NCBI GenBank assembly: GCA_900617975.1
Contig: UZAE01000684.1
Location: forward strand, 1 to 19,632
Source of the DNA: Rodentolepis nana
Lineage: Eukaryota; Platyhelminthes; Cestoda; Cyclophyllidea; Hymenolepididae
DNA: 19,632 nucleotides
Direction of reading: 5' to 3'
A program made the translations under genes and the position numbers. This document shows, piece after piece, positions 8,710 to 17,165 of the stretch (positions within the stretch are counted from its first letter, which is position 1; every line of letters begins with the position of its first letter). The notes under the pieces are model-generated. The model saw nothing but the letters and a program-made list of their open reading frames with translations. It made no database searches and was not told the origin of the DNA.

Positions 8710-10962
8710 ATGAATGGAATGTACCTTTCTGTCATCCTTCTTATATCAGTGACCTCAATTGACAGTGAATCAGAACCTTTTCATGGTCTTAAAAAGCCTA
8801 ATTATCACGATGATGACGACCAGGCCAAGTGTACTCCAATTCGTGAGCCAATATGTCAAAATCTGCAGTACAAAGATACCATAATGCCGAATTGGGTGAA
8901 AATGACCTCTCAAGAGGAGGCTGCTAAGCGAATGGTTGATTATAAATCTTTACTGAATGTTAATTGTTCCCATTTCCTCAAACTATTTCTCTGTACAATT
9001 TATTTTCCAATGTGCACTCCTGTTCTACCATCGTCTGCAATCAAACCCTGTAAATCTCTCTGTATTCATGTGAGAAGCCGGTGTGAGCCGATAATGCAAC
9101 AGTTCAGCTTCAGCTGGCCCACTGAGTTGAACTGTGATGACCTACCAAAGCCACCAGATCTCTGCATTCAACCACCAAACGGATACGGTCTGGACGACCA
9201 AAAACCCATTCTTCCAACAGCATCGAGTAACATAGCGTCTCTTCAGAAAATGTATCCTCATTTTCAGGATCTATTTTTGGAACGAGGTCATGGATCACCA
9301 AACATTGATTCGTTTATTCAAGCTGCTGTTGCAGATGGTTCGATTCCAATGGTATCTAGGGCGCTAAGCCATGTCTGCACAGGTGCTGAATTTTCCGCTA
9401 CCCAAAATTCTAATGACACATGTCTGACGTACTGTGGAGTTGATCTTTATTATCGACCGGCGGGCAAGAAATTCGCTAGAACTTGGCTTTTAAGCTGGTC
9501 TGTTCTCTGTGTTATCTCATCAGCACTAACCTTTCTCACTTTCTTTGCTGATGGTTCACGACTGCAATACCCCGAGAGGCCTGTTCTCTATTTAGCAGCT
9601 TGTTATTTTGTAATGGGATTGGGACACATTTTTCAGTATTTCCTGGGTCCTGAACGTGTTATCTGTCGCCCTATGCAAATTACAGACAGCGGATCTGAAA
9701 GTATCACACGGAAATACCTTCTAACAGGAGGACAAGAAAGCACACTATGTACTGTTGGTTTTCTCATTACCTACTACTTTGGAATGGCGAGTAATTTCTG
9801 GTGGGTTATGCTCAGTCTAGCTTGGTACCTCTCGACATCAAGAAAGTGGGGCCATGAGGGCGTGGAGTCGGTCAGTAGTGTCTTTCATATGTTTGCTTGG
9901 GCTCTTCCAGCAATTCAGGCCATACTCATTCTCATTCTGCACAAAATTGATGCAGATGAACTAACAGGTACTTGCTATACCGGTTTTCACAGCGAATCAG
10001 CTCTTATGTATGGTGTTTTGTTACCTCAAGCAATCTGTCTCGTCTTGGGACTTATGTTACTGTCTGTTGGGTTTGCGGCCGTTTTGCGTGTTCGACGTAA
10101 TCTTAAGGCACCAATTGATAGGGAGCGAGATAGTAGACGACGTTTAGAGAAGTCCATCGCCAAACTGGGAGTATTTGTCGTTCTCTACACTTTTCCCATG
10201 GGCTGTCTTCTTGCTAGCAATCTCTACGAGTACCTCGGACAGTCGAAGTGGCGATTGGCACTGAAGGAACTCAGCACTCTTCGTCCCCATTGTCTCTCAC
10301 AGCGTGGAATTGCATGGGAATTTCCCGACTGCCATCCGAAAGAGTCTCCTTCAACAGAAGCGGCAATGCTGCGAATTTTTATGACCTTTGTCGTTGGAAT
10401 CACTTCTGGTATGTGGGTTTGGGCCAACAAAAAGACCCTAGTTAGTTGGAAACGATCGATATGTCATGGAAAACGTCGCCACCTATCATCGGCAGTTCCA
10501 CAAGCACCACAGCGACAACTTCCACTTCCTCAGACGCAACAACAGAGATCAAAATTAAACAGGAACGGAGCTTGCATGTCTCAAGGTTACGGTGGACCTT
10601 TTTCTGAAGATGGAGCTGAATCTGAGCGGCCTGAGCGAGGATTTGCAAATGATGCGACCACCTTATTCTCATCACCCGCGGTTCGGTACAGTTCAAGCGT
10701 AGCTTGTCAATCTTGTCATATTTGTCCCCCTCCTCCTCCGGCCCCGACAGATTTGACAGGGGGCGGCTATTCATCAGCATCAGGCCAATCCTTGGGTTTG
10801 GAGATGTATGGGGAGTGTTTCATGCATCAACATATGTCTCCGCTATCACTAGACCAGTGTTATAACCCAACTAATTTTAGGAACTTCCAGATTGGCGAAG
10901 GGAATAGTGTCATGCCTCCTTTGTCACGCAGATCTCAGCAGAACAATAACGAATGCAACTGA
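8710..10962 (+). CDS. fz: Frizzled-family Wnt receptor, complete, single coding exon
   Basis: A seven-pass plasma-membrane receptor that binds Wnt through its extracellular domain and signals through Dishevelled. Residues 1-19 are a signal peptide, which supports this start; an acidic DDDD stretch follows. Residues 41-152 form a Frizzled domain with exactly ten cysteines (41, 49, 86, 95, 102, 114, 118, 125, 142, 152) and an N-glycosylation site at N85. The linker carries C223, C238 and C242. Membrane segments lie near 258-280, 290-311, 347-373, 391-412, 433-458, 484-506 and 552-572. Family landmarks are YPERP (287-291), DADELTG (414-420), and KTLVSW (575-580), the KTxxxW Dishevelled-binding motif, which excludes Smoothened. 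The Frizzled domain has Fz4-like touches (CTP, then AIKPCKSLC and RCEPIM), but the membrane core is divergent, so the subfamily is open. The roughly 170-residue tail has a proline run (673-677) and lacks a C-terminal PDZ-binding motif. No intron interrupts the frame. Confidence 0.95.
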   Translation: MNGMYLSVILLISVTSIDSESEPFHGLKKPNYHDDDDQAKCTPIREPICQNLQYKDTIMPNWVKMTSQEEAAKRMVDYKSLLNVNCSHFLKLFLCTIYFPMCTPVLPSSAIKPCKSLCIHVRSRCEPIMQQFSFSWPTELNCDDLPKPPDLCIQPPNGYGLDDQKPILPTASSNIASLQKMYPHFQDLFLERGHGSPNIDSFIQAAVADGSIPMVSRALSHVCTGAEFSATQNSNDTCLTYCGVDLYYRPAGKKFARTWLLSWSVLCVISSALTFLTFFADGSRLQYPERPVLYLAACYFVMGLGHIFQYFLGPERVICRPMQITDSGSESITRKYLLTGGQESTLCTVGFLITYYFGMASNFWWVMLSLAWYLSTSRKWGHEGVESVSSVFHMFAWALPAIQAILILILHKIDADELTGTCYTGFHSESALMYGVLLPQAICLVLGLMLLSVGFAAVLRVRRNLKAPIDRERDSRRRLEKSIAKLGVFVVLYTFPMGCLLASNLYEYLGQSKWRLALKELSTLRPHCLSQRGIAWEFPDCHPKESPSTEAAMLRIFMTFVVGITSGMWVWANKKTLVSWKRSICHGKRRHLSSAVPQAPQRQLPLPQTQQQRSKLNRNGACMSQGYGGPFSEDGAESERPERGFANDATTLFSSPAVRYSSSVACQSCHICPPPPPAPTDLTGGGYSSASGQSLGLEMYGECFMHQHMSPLSLDQCYNPTNFRNFQIGEGNSVMPPLSRRSQQNNNECN

Positions 10963-11231
10963 TCATCTCAATTAGTATTCTGGTACAATTAATGAGTCTT
11001 TCAATCTTTGGCAAATTCTAAAGCCACCATGAAAACAAACCGTCTGCCAACCCTCTTCTCTGTTATTATTTCCTATCAACTTCTTTCCGTCTTATTAACA
11101 ATACAACTGGCATTTAATCTAACCTGCCTAATTTTTGCAGTTTAGGTAAAATATTTCATTGTAATTGCGCCTTTAAACAGTACGTTCCAATCATATTCCT
11201 CCCCCCCCCTCTTTTTTATCAAAAAAGCCGT

Positions 11232-11310
11232 AATAAAGGAAATGTACCTTTTCATTTTGTTTGTCCTGGCTTTTGAGATGTTACCTTTATGCCTGACATA
11301 TTGAAATAAA
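11232..11310 (+). terminator. Polyadenylation signals after the frizzled gene
   Basis: AATAAA hexamers occur at 11232-11237 and 11305-11310, about 270 and 343 bases after the stop codon. The intervening DNA is U-rich in the transcript sense. Either could define the mRNA end; the hexamer is common in AT-rich DNA, so the choice is uncertain. Confidence 0.45.
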
Positions 11311-13712
11311 ACTAATACGGGTGGAGGAGGCTAGAGGGAGGTTGAATATCGAATTTAAAGGTCATTTTTCTTTGTGGATCGCAGATTTGTACGCAGCTGG
11401 GTCGGTGTTGAGTTGGACACAGTTCAGCGATTTCTTGCCATTGGAGAAGCTTATGAGAAGTGGATGAGTGAATGATTGAGGGTAACTTCAGACACGCGAT
11501 ACAATTTCTGCCGAGTAATGTTCCTGGCAAGTAATCCCTTAAGTGAGCATAAAGCTTAAAAGGAAGGAGCCAGCGTCGTGGTCTTCTGGAGTCCGCGGAG
11601 ACGTTTGAAGACTGTTTATTCGGGGTCGCCAATGCTTCATTCACATATTTACATAGCATATATCGTCAGTAATTTAAATAGAATAGTATGTCACGGACTT
11701 TACTCGACCTAAAGCAGAAACTGGTGAGAAAAAATCCTTTATTTAAACCTGGCCAACATCTGGAAGAGATAGGATCAGAAAAATGTTTTAGGTACTAGGT
11801 TGAAATTTCATGAACGCAGTCAAAGAACTACTTCGATTCCTAGATGAAAGAGTCTTAAGTTGACATTTATGTCTGCATTACTATTAGGATTGAGTTATGA
11901 GTATCTAATTTTCTGTGTATGACAGCACGAAATTGAATATATTTAAACTAAGGAATGCGCCAAATATCATCCAACTTCATGTGCGACACCTCGACTGAGT
12001 CGCCTATATCCAACTTCAAGAGCTTTTTTATCTATTTATATGCCTGGACTTTTACGGCTTCGACTTTTGGGAGTTGGAGGGGGGAATAGAAAGAAGCACG
12101 ACTTCCTTACCTGCCTTCAATTACGAAATGAGCTAGCCTGAAGCAACTTCATTTCGATTACATATGATTATAGCATTGGGCATTTGAGAGTCCAAATCGA
12201 CTTTTTAATTCAGAGAATTTCAGCAAATCAATTGAATGAATACGATCAGTTCCATTCACTTTATTAAAATCCTCCAAATAGCTCTCAAGGCGATATAAAG
12301 CGATTTTCCAAACCGCTTTACAAGTTTATTTACTCTTTAATACAATGTTGCCTGCTACAATGTAGTATGCCATTTGTCTAATTTTAGCGCAATATATGTA
12401 ATAAATGGCTCTGGCTTATCGTCTTAAGTAAGTTGATTGAAGCGATGTGGTTCCAGTATCGAGATTGCTTTTAACATTGCATGGATTGAATCCCCCCCTC
12501 CCCCACACTCCTTATATCTATAATTTCAACTTACATGGTAAGTAAGCTACATTTAGCCATGAAAGACATCCGATAATGGCCTTAGTGAATCGAAATCCTG
12601 ATTAACCACAATGCGATATTGAAAACACTATAAATTCTCACTATAATTTCCCATTTCTCTTTACGATTTTTTAGGTCTACCGGAGTGGCCATGTCTTCTC
12701 CTGCACCACCATTTCTTTAAAGTCGTGAACCTTCCCATTTCCTCATCTCTCCATATGTTCATACAGGATATTTCAATCATTGTTCTTTTTGAATATTTTT
12801 TTTCACCTGACGTGAATTCTTCGGCCATGATAATAAGGATGAGATCTACAGAAAAACTTTAGCTTATATATCTACTTTTGTCCTACTCATGTTTTCTAAT
12901 TTCTTCAATTTTACATTGTCAAGTTCGCATACAATAGAATTTAAAGATTTTACTATTTATAAACACATTTGTGTATCTGCAAATGGCCTTTCGAAGAAAT
13001 CAACTGAATATTGCAGACATGGGCTAACTCAGAAACTCAGGTGTCCAATCATAAAATAGTCATCTTAGAAAACGTGCAAGAAATAAAGTAGAAATCTTGT
13101 TCCCCCGACTCATTATTTACCTTAACTCAATCAATTCCTCCTACATTTCTTTCCTAATAACCCGTTTTAGTGCTACTGCGTTCAGCTGCTTTTCTCTGAA
13201 TTAAATTTTGAAATTCTCCGTTAGCCTAAGAGAAACAATTAATACATAAAGTCGTTTAATAATATTTGGCAAATAGTACAAACGTAATTTTAAACTGGCA
13301 ATGCTACATCAGTTGAAACAAATTACTTCATCCTTGAATCTTGGGAGATGAATCAAAACTCAAGTTCCAGGATCTATTGCAAACAATAAAAAAGGTTATT
13401 AACAGTAAGCAAGCAATGTAATGGCTCTATAATGAAAAAGAAAATAGTAACTAGTACAGTAAACACGAAAGATCTTTTAGAATCAAATCCATTTCTTACA
13501 TAAAGATTATACAGCCACTATTTTAAAAAAAGGTCTCGAGGTAAATACATTTCGTCATTGAATTAAAAATTTACTTAGATGATTGCTTTTATAATCACGA
13601 AGTTTGTGAAGATTATGACACTTTGCGCATATGATCTTTTTACACTCGCCATAAATATTTTAGACTGAAATCTGCTGCAATGAACAAATGGCTATCATTT
13701 TCCTCATAAATG
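11311..13712. other. Intergenic DNA downstream of frizzled, no gene supported
   Basis: A 115-codon minus-strand open frame at 11312-11659 shows no known domain. A polypyrimidine tract ending in AG at about 12674 is followed by some 57 open codons, which could be an exon, but no family is recognisable. The remainder is AT-rich with only short C-runs (around 11203 and 12492). Confidence 0.5.
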
Positions 13713-13775
13713 GTGATTTATTTTCAAATGGCAGGCTTTATGATATTTATCACTAGCCCTTAAACTTTGACTTCA
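13713..13775 (-). other. LINE 3' terminus shared with the SINE-like repeats
   Basis: On the minus strand this reads GAAGTCAA, GGGCTAGTGATAA, ATATCA and GCCTGCCATTTGA, then an AAATAAAT tail. Copies A-F end with the same blocks in the same order and spacing. From GGGCTA to TTTGA, 32 of 36 positions agree with my SINE consensus. The shared part includes the last LINE codons and stop. Confidence 0.8.
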
Positions 13776-14747
13776 GCTTCCCCCAAGGGTGAAGGGTACA
13801 TTTATAGCAGTTCATTAGCTGTCTACTTGCTTTCCAGTATCTCTGGGTTTCCATCGTTGTCTTTTGGGCTGGATACCGAATCAGGTGGGTCTTCTCCATT
13901 TCCTCATGTAGGTTACATAGGGGGCATGTGGGTTGAGTGTATACTCCCAATCTGTGAAGGTGTTTTGCCAAGCAATCGTGTCCGGTACGTAGTCTAAACT
14001 CAGCAACGGCTTCGATTCTTGGCCAGTCGGGTATGTCGGAGAGTGCCACTGTCCACTGTTTCTCCTTTGTTCGAGCTTTGAGTTCGTTGAACCTTGAGGT
14101 CTGGAATTCTCTCCAGATAAAGGCCTTCATTGTGTGGAAAGACATCGGCCGGTCCATGCATTGCAAAATCGTTGTCCAGTTCTTAGCAAGTGTGTCAGCA
14201 ATCTCATTGCCTTTAATGCCACACTGACCAGGAATCCATTGTAGGACCACTGTTTTGTTTTTCTCTCTCAGCAGCTCGTAGAGTTTTCTACATTCCTTTA
14301 TCTCAGCTGTTTTGGGTGTCTCTCTGTTTTCAATAGAGTCTATTACTGACTGTGAGTCCGAAAGTATCACCATGTCCCGCTGCTTCGTAGAAAGAGAAGA
14401 GTTCAGAATAGATACCTGCATCAACGTTTGCTTGGTTTTCTATGTATGACCCATCAGTGAAGACTTGGAGCCATTGATCTGCAGGAGAGTTGACATTGAT
14501 TGTCTCAAGTGCCAGTGAGCGCATTTGCTCTGGAGGAGTGTTTGATTTCCTGAAGAAGTCAAGCAGTTGGGTGCAACACACTTCATCAATGTCTGCTAAT
14601 GGGTTCATGGGTAGAGGGAGGCTTTTTGGTTTGTCATCGATTTGTAATGCTTTCTTCAGTTCTATGGCTTTTTGTATTCGACCAGATTGCGTTTTCAGAT
14701 GTCTTGGTCTATTCTTATAGGTGCTGACGAACTTATCCGTGGGAATG
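13713..14747 (-). pseudogene. 5'-truncated LINE copy: end of ORF2 with RNase H and CPLC domain
   Basis: On the minus strand the reading starts near 14745 in the linker after reverse transcriptase (DKFVSTY, RPRHLKTQSG, QKAIEL). It continues through MNPLADID and the RNase H start VFTDGSYIENQ, then ILSDSQSVIDSI, WIPGQCGIKGNEIADTLAK, TGHDCLAKHLHRLGVY and CPLC, and ends KSKFKG-stop at 13753-13755. This is the C-terminal end of ORF2 from an I/Jockey-group non-LTR retrotransposon. A deletion near 14375 shifts frame and removes the RNase H segment expected to carry the catalytic glutamate. About 40 noncoding bases follow the stop, ending GCCTGCCATTTGA. ATAAATG occurs on both sides (13706-13712 and 14748-14754), a possible short target-site duplication. 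5' truncation is typical of LINE insertion. Confidence 0.9.
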
Positions 14748-14754
14748 ATAAATG

Positions 14755-15062
14755 CAGACTTCGTTTATTTGAATTTTCTTTAATGGTTAATGCTAATTTC
14801 ACATTACAACCTAATTAGCCTCCAATAGCCAGGATTCAATAACAAGTCGAAATTTCGCCAAACAGATCTATAGTCTTGTACGTTTGAACAGTATGCATAA
14901 TTTATGAAAAATTAACGGCTAATTGTTAATTTTATTTTTATGCAGTAATTCATGGTGAAAGTGTTTATCAGTATGTTTGAGCATTGGACCAACTTCGAAT
15001 CTTTATCGAAATCTTTTGATGCGAGTGGACCACATTTTGACTATTTTTTTATTAATTTCAAT
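14755..15062. other. AT-rich spacer, no feature seen
   Basis: Between the truncated LINE and SINE copy E. It holds no credible open frame or repeat. Confidence 0.6.
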
Positions 15063-15075
15063 ATGTTTTGATAGA
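15063..15075. repeat. Target-site duplication, left, of SINE copy E
   Basis: ATGTTTTGATAGA matches ATGTTTTGAAAGA at 15403-15415 with one mismatch. Confidence 0.75.
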
Positions 15076-15402
15076 GGGGTATGCGATAGTCTTACCTCTA
15101 CGTGGTGCACCCTGGGCATATTAAATAACTACTTCAAAAATGCCTATAAACCGGCACTTAGCCTCTGACTTCAAACTACCTTGACCCCACTGTATGTCAT
15201 ATTCAGCTACTTCCACAGTACTCATCTTTACTTTTCTCTGTTTTTTGTCTGTCTGTCTGTCTGTCTATTTACATCTTTGAGTCACTCTTCTGTTCTTCCT
15301 CTCGAATTTTTATCACCATGATGTTCCTCTCCTCTGTGAAGCTCGAAGTCAGCTAAAGGGCTATTGATAACTATCAAAACGGCTGTCATCTGATATAAAT
15401 AA
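15076..15402 (+). mobile_element. SINE-like retroposon copy E
   Basis: It begins GGGGTATGCGATAGTCTTAC and contains ACGTGGTGCACCCTGGGC. It carries the B/E-type internal segment ATATTAAATAACTACTTC, then a GTCTGTCTG run, and ends GGCTGTCATCTGATATAAAT plus tail. A 13-bp flanking duplication with one mismatch supports insertion by reverse transcription. Its B/E segment and GTCT run distinguish it from copies A, C, D and F. Confidence 0.9.
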
Positions 15403-15415
15403 ATGTTTTGAAAGA
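15403..15415. repeat. Target-site duplication, right, of SINE copy E
   Basis: Partner of 15063-15075, with one mismatch. Confidence 0.75.
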
Positions 15416-15654
15416 TATAAAGTTATCTTATCCATTTCTATAGAAATACCAATTTGTTAACAGTTTTTAATCCCCCTTTACTACGAGGCAATAAGGTTGG
15501 AAAAGCATAGAGAAGTATTAAAAATCATCACTAAAGTGACAAATACCAGGACATAATGAGATTGACAACCGTAGAACTCCCCTTCCAGCTTGTCCTTTTA
15601 TAAAACTTCCGTGGAGTTTTTAATAATGCTGAAACAATTTTCATTAATAGTCTA

Positions 15655-15669
15655 AGTAATCAATAATAT
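15655..15669. repeat. Target-site duplication, left, of SINE copy F
   Basis: AGTAATCAATAATAT matches AGTAACCAATGATAT at 15988-16002 with two mismatches. Confidence 0.7.
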
Positions 15670-15987
15670 TTATGTATATCAAATAGCAGGCTTTATTATA
15701 GTTATAATTAGGTCGTTAGTTGACTTCAGGCTTCACAGAGGGAGAGGAACATCAAATCGAAAAAAGTCGAGGAGGAGGAACAGAAGAGTGTTTTAAAGAT
15801 GTAAAAGAGACAGACACAAAGGTATATGAATGGTGAGGTGAATAGTGTGAAAGTAGTCGAATATGACACACAGTTGGGTCATGGCAGTTTGAACTCAGAA
15901 GTCAACTGCCTGTTAATAGACTTTTTTACCTCATGACTATACGCTGCCCAGGGTGCACCACATGGAGGTAAGTCTATCGCACACCCC
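15670..15987 (-). mobile_element. SINE-like retroposon copy F
   Basis: On the minus strand it starts GGGGTGTGCGATAGACTTAC at 15987 and ends AGCCTGCTATTTGATATAC near 15672, with a weak tail. A 15-bp duplication with two mismatches flanks it. It keeps both arms of the head inverted repeat (ATAGACTT and AAGTCTAT). It lies only about 250 bp from copy E, in the opposite orientation, so transcripts of the region could fold E against F. Confidence 0.9.
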
Positions 15988-16002
15988 AGTAACCAATGAT
16001 AT
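15988..16002. repeat. Target-site duplication, right, of SINE copy F
   Basis: Partner of 15655-15669, with two mismatches. Confidence 0.7.
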
Positions 16003-16364
16003 AAAATATGGTAACTGCTTTAATTATATTTAGGTGTCTTCCCAGAAAAGGCTTAATTTTCTCAAGCTATAAATTTTGTTTTATTATTTAATAATTTCCT
16101 TTTATTCATTTTTACATATGTAAGTTCTGTTCAGAAAAATAGGAAACATGATAAAGTGTTTAAGTGTAGACTGTGTAATTCCTTTCATACCCAATCTTAA
16201 GATGGTGTGTCCTAAATTGAAAGCAAAGTGAAATTGTGTTTTCATCCTTCAGTTAAATGAGATATTTGGGACGTCGGTTTTTATACCCCCAAATATGCAT
16301 AAAACTTTCCAACGAACTCTCTCCTGATCGGAAATCTTCTACCAAAAGCAGACAACAAACTATT
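16003..16364. other. Spacer, possibly including LINE 5' untranslated or ORF1 remains
   Basis: No domain is readable. The left limit of the following LINE cannot be set: there is no visible 5' boundary or duplication, and the far end is outside the window. The last 100-150 bases may belong to the element. Confidence 0.4.
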
Positions 16365-17006
16365 ATGACCAGACTGAAACGAAACTTCAGTAGGAGAAAT
16401 CGTCCTTGTGAGGGCGAATCATAACTTCTATAGATCCTTCAGTGGAATGCCGGAAGGATGTCACAAAACAAGAAGATTCAAATTCAGAAAATAATTATAC
16501 CTATGATAAAGACATATTCACAATCATGGAAGTCAGCCTTATGGATGACAAACTCAAATACTACCAATTCCCGGATTACACGTCATTCTCCTACATAAGG
16601 ACCGGCAAGTATCAATTGGAATTTTGACTGGAGTAAAAGAAGGCCTCACATCACATTGCGAACTAATCAAGAGTATGGGCTCGGCCTAAGATATATACGA
16701 AATAATAAGGTTAAATATCTGGAAATTTCAAAACCAGTACAAGATATACGTGGTCCATAATCCACCCCAGAATAGACCCAACATCGATCTTCTCAATATC
16801 TCGCACAAAACTGCAGTACATGGAGACTTCAACGCCCATTCCAACACATGGGGTTATAAGAACATAAACACAGCTGGGAAGGAAATAGAAGACATGCTTA
16901 ACAGCAGCCCACTATAACTTATTGAGGATCCTGATAATACCTGCACTGCAATGCAACTCCTGACTTACTCCTGGCTTCAAACGACATCAGCGAGCATACA
17001 CACCGC

Positions 17007-17165
17007 AAAATAATTGACGATCCTGGTTCTGATCACAGGCAAAATAATTGACGATCCTGGTTCTGGTCACAAACCAGTCCGTGAAATAATTGACGATCCT
17101 GGTTCTGGTCACAAACCAGTCACCGCACAATAATTGACGATCCTGGTTCTGGTCACAAACCAGTC
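17007..17165 (+). repeat. Four-unit tandem repeat within the LINE endonuclease
   Basis: Units of 34, 43, about 45 and 37 bp begin at 17007, 17041, 17084 and 17129. All contain AATAATTGACGATCCTGGTT. They encode or once encoded IIDDPGSGHKPV, the last conserved motif of the endonuclease. The first unit reads SDH, the other three SGH. Unit lengths are not all multiples of three, so the array disrupts the frame. Confidence 0.9.

Noticed and set aside
8717..8766. Downstream ATG as alternative frizzled start
   Set aside because: Starting at the ATG of 8719 would shorten the hydrophobic signal peptide by three residues. The first ATG gives the fuller leader, though both remain possible.
9337..9347. 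Perfect pol III B-box-like string GGTTCGATTCC
   Set aside because: It encodes DGSIP in the frizzled frame, and there is no A-box or tRNA fold upstream.
11312..11659. 115-codon minus-strand open frame just after frizzled
   Set aside because: No domain, no membrane or signal pattern, and no supporting context.
12650..12846. Possible 3' splice site and exon after a polypyrimidine tract near 12674
   Set aside because: About 57 open codons follow, but no protein family is recognisable and no matching donor-linked exon is visible.
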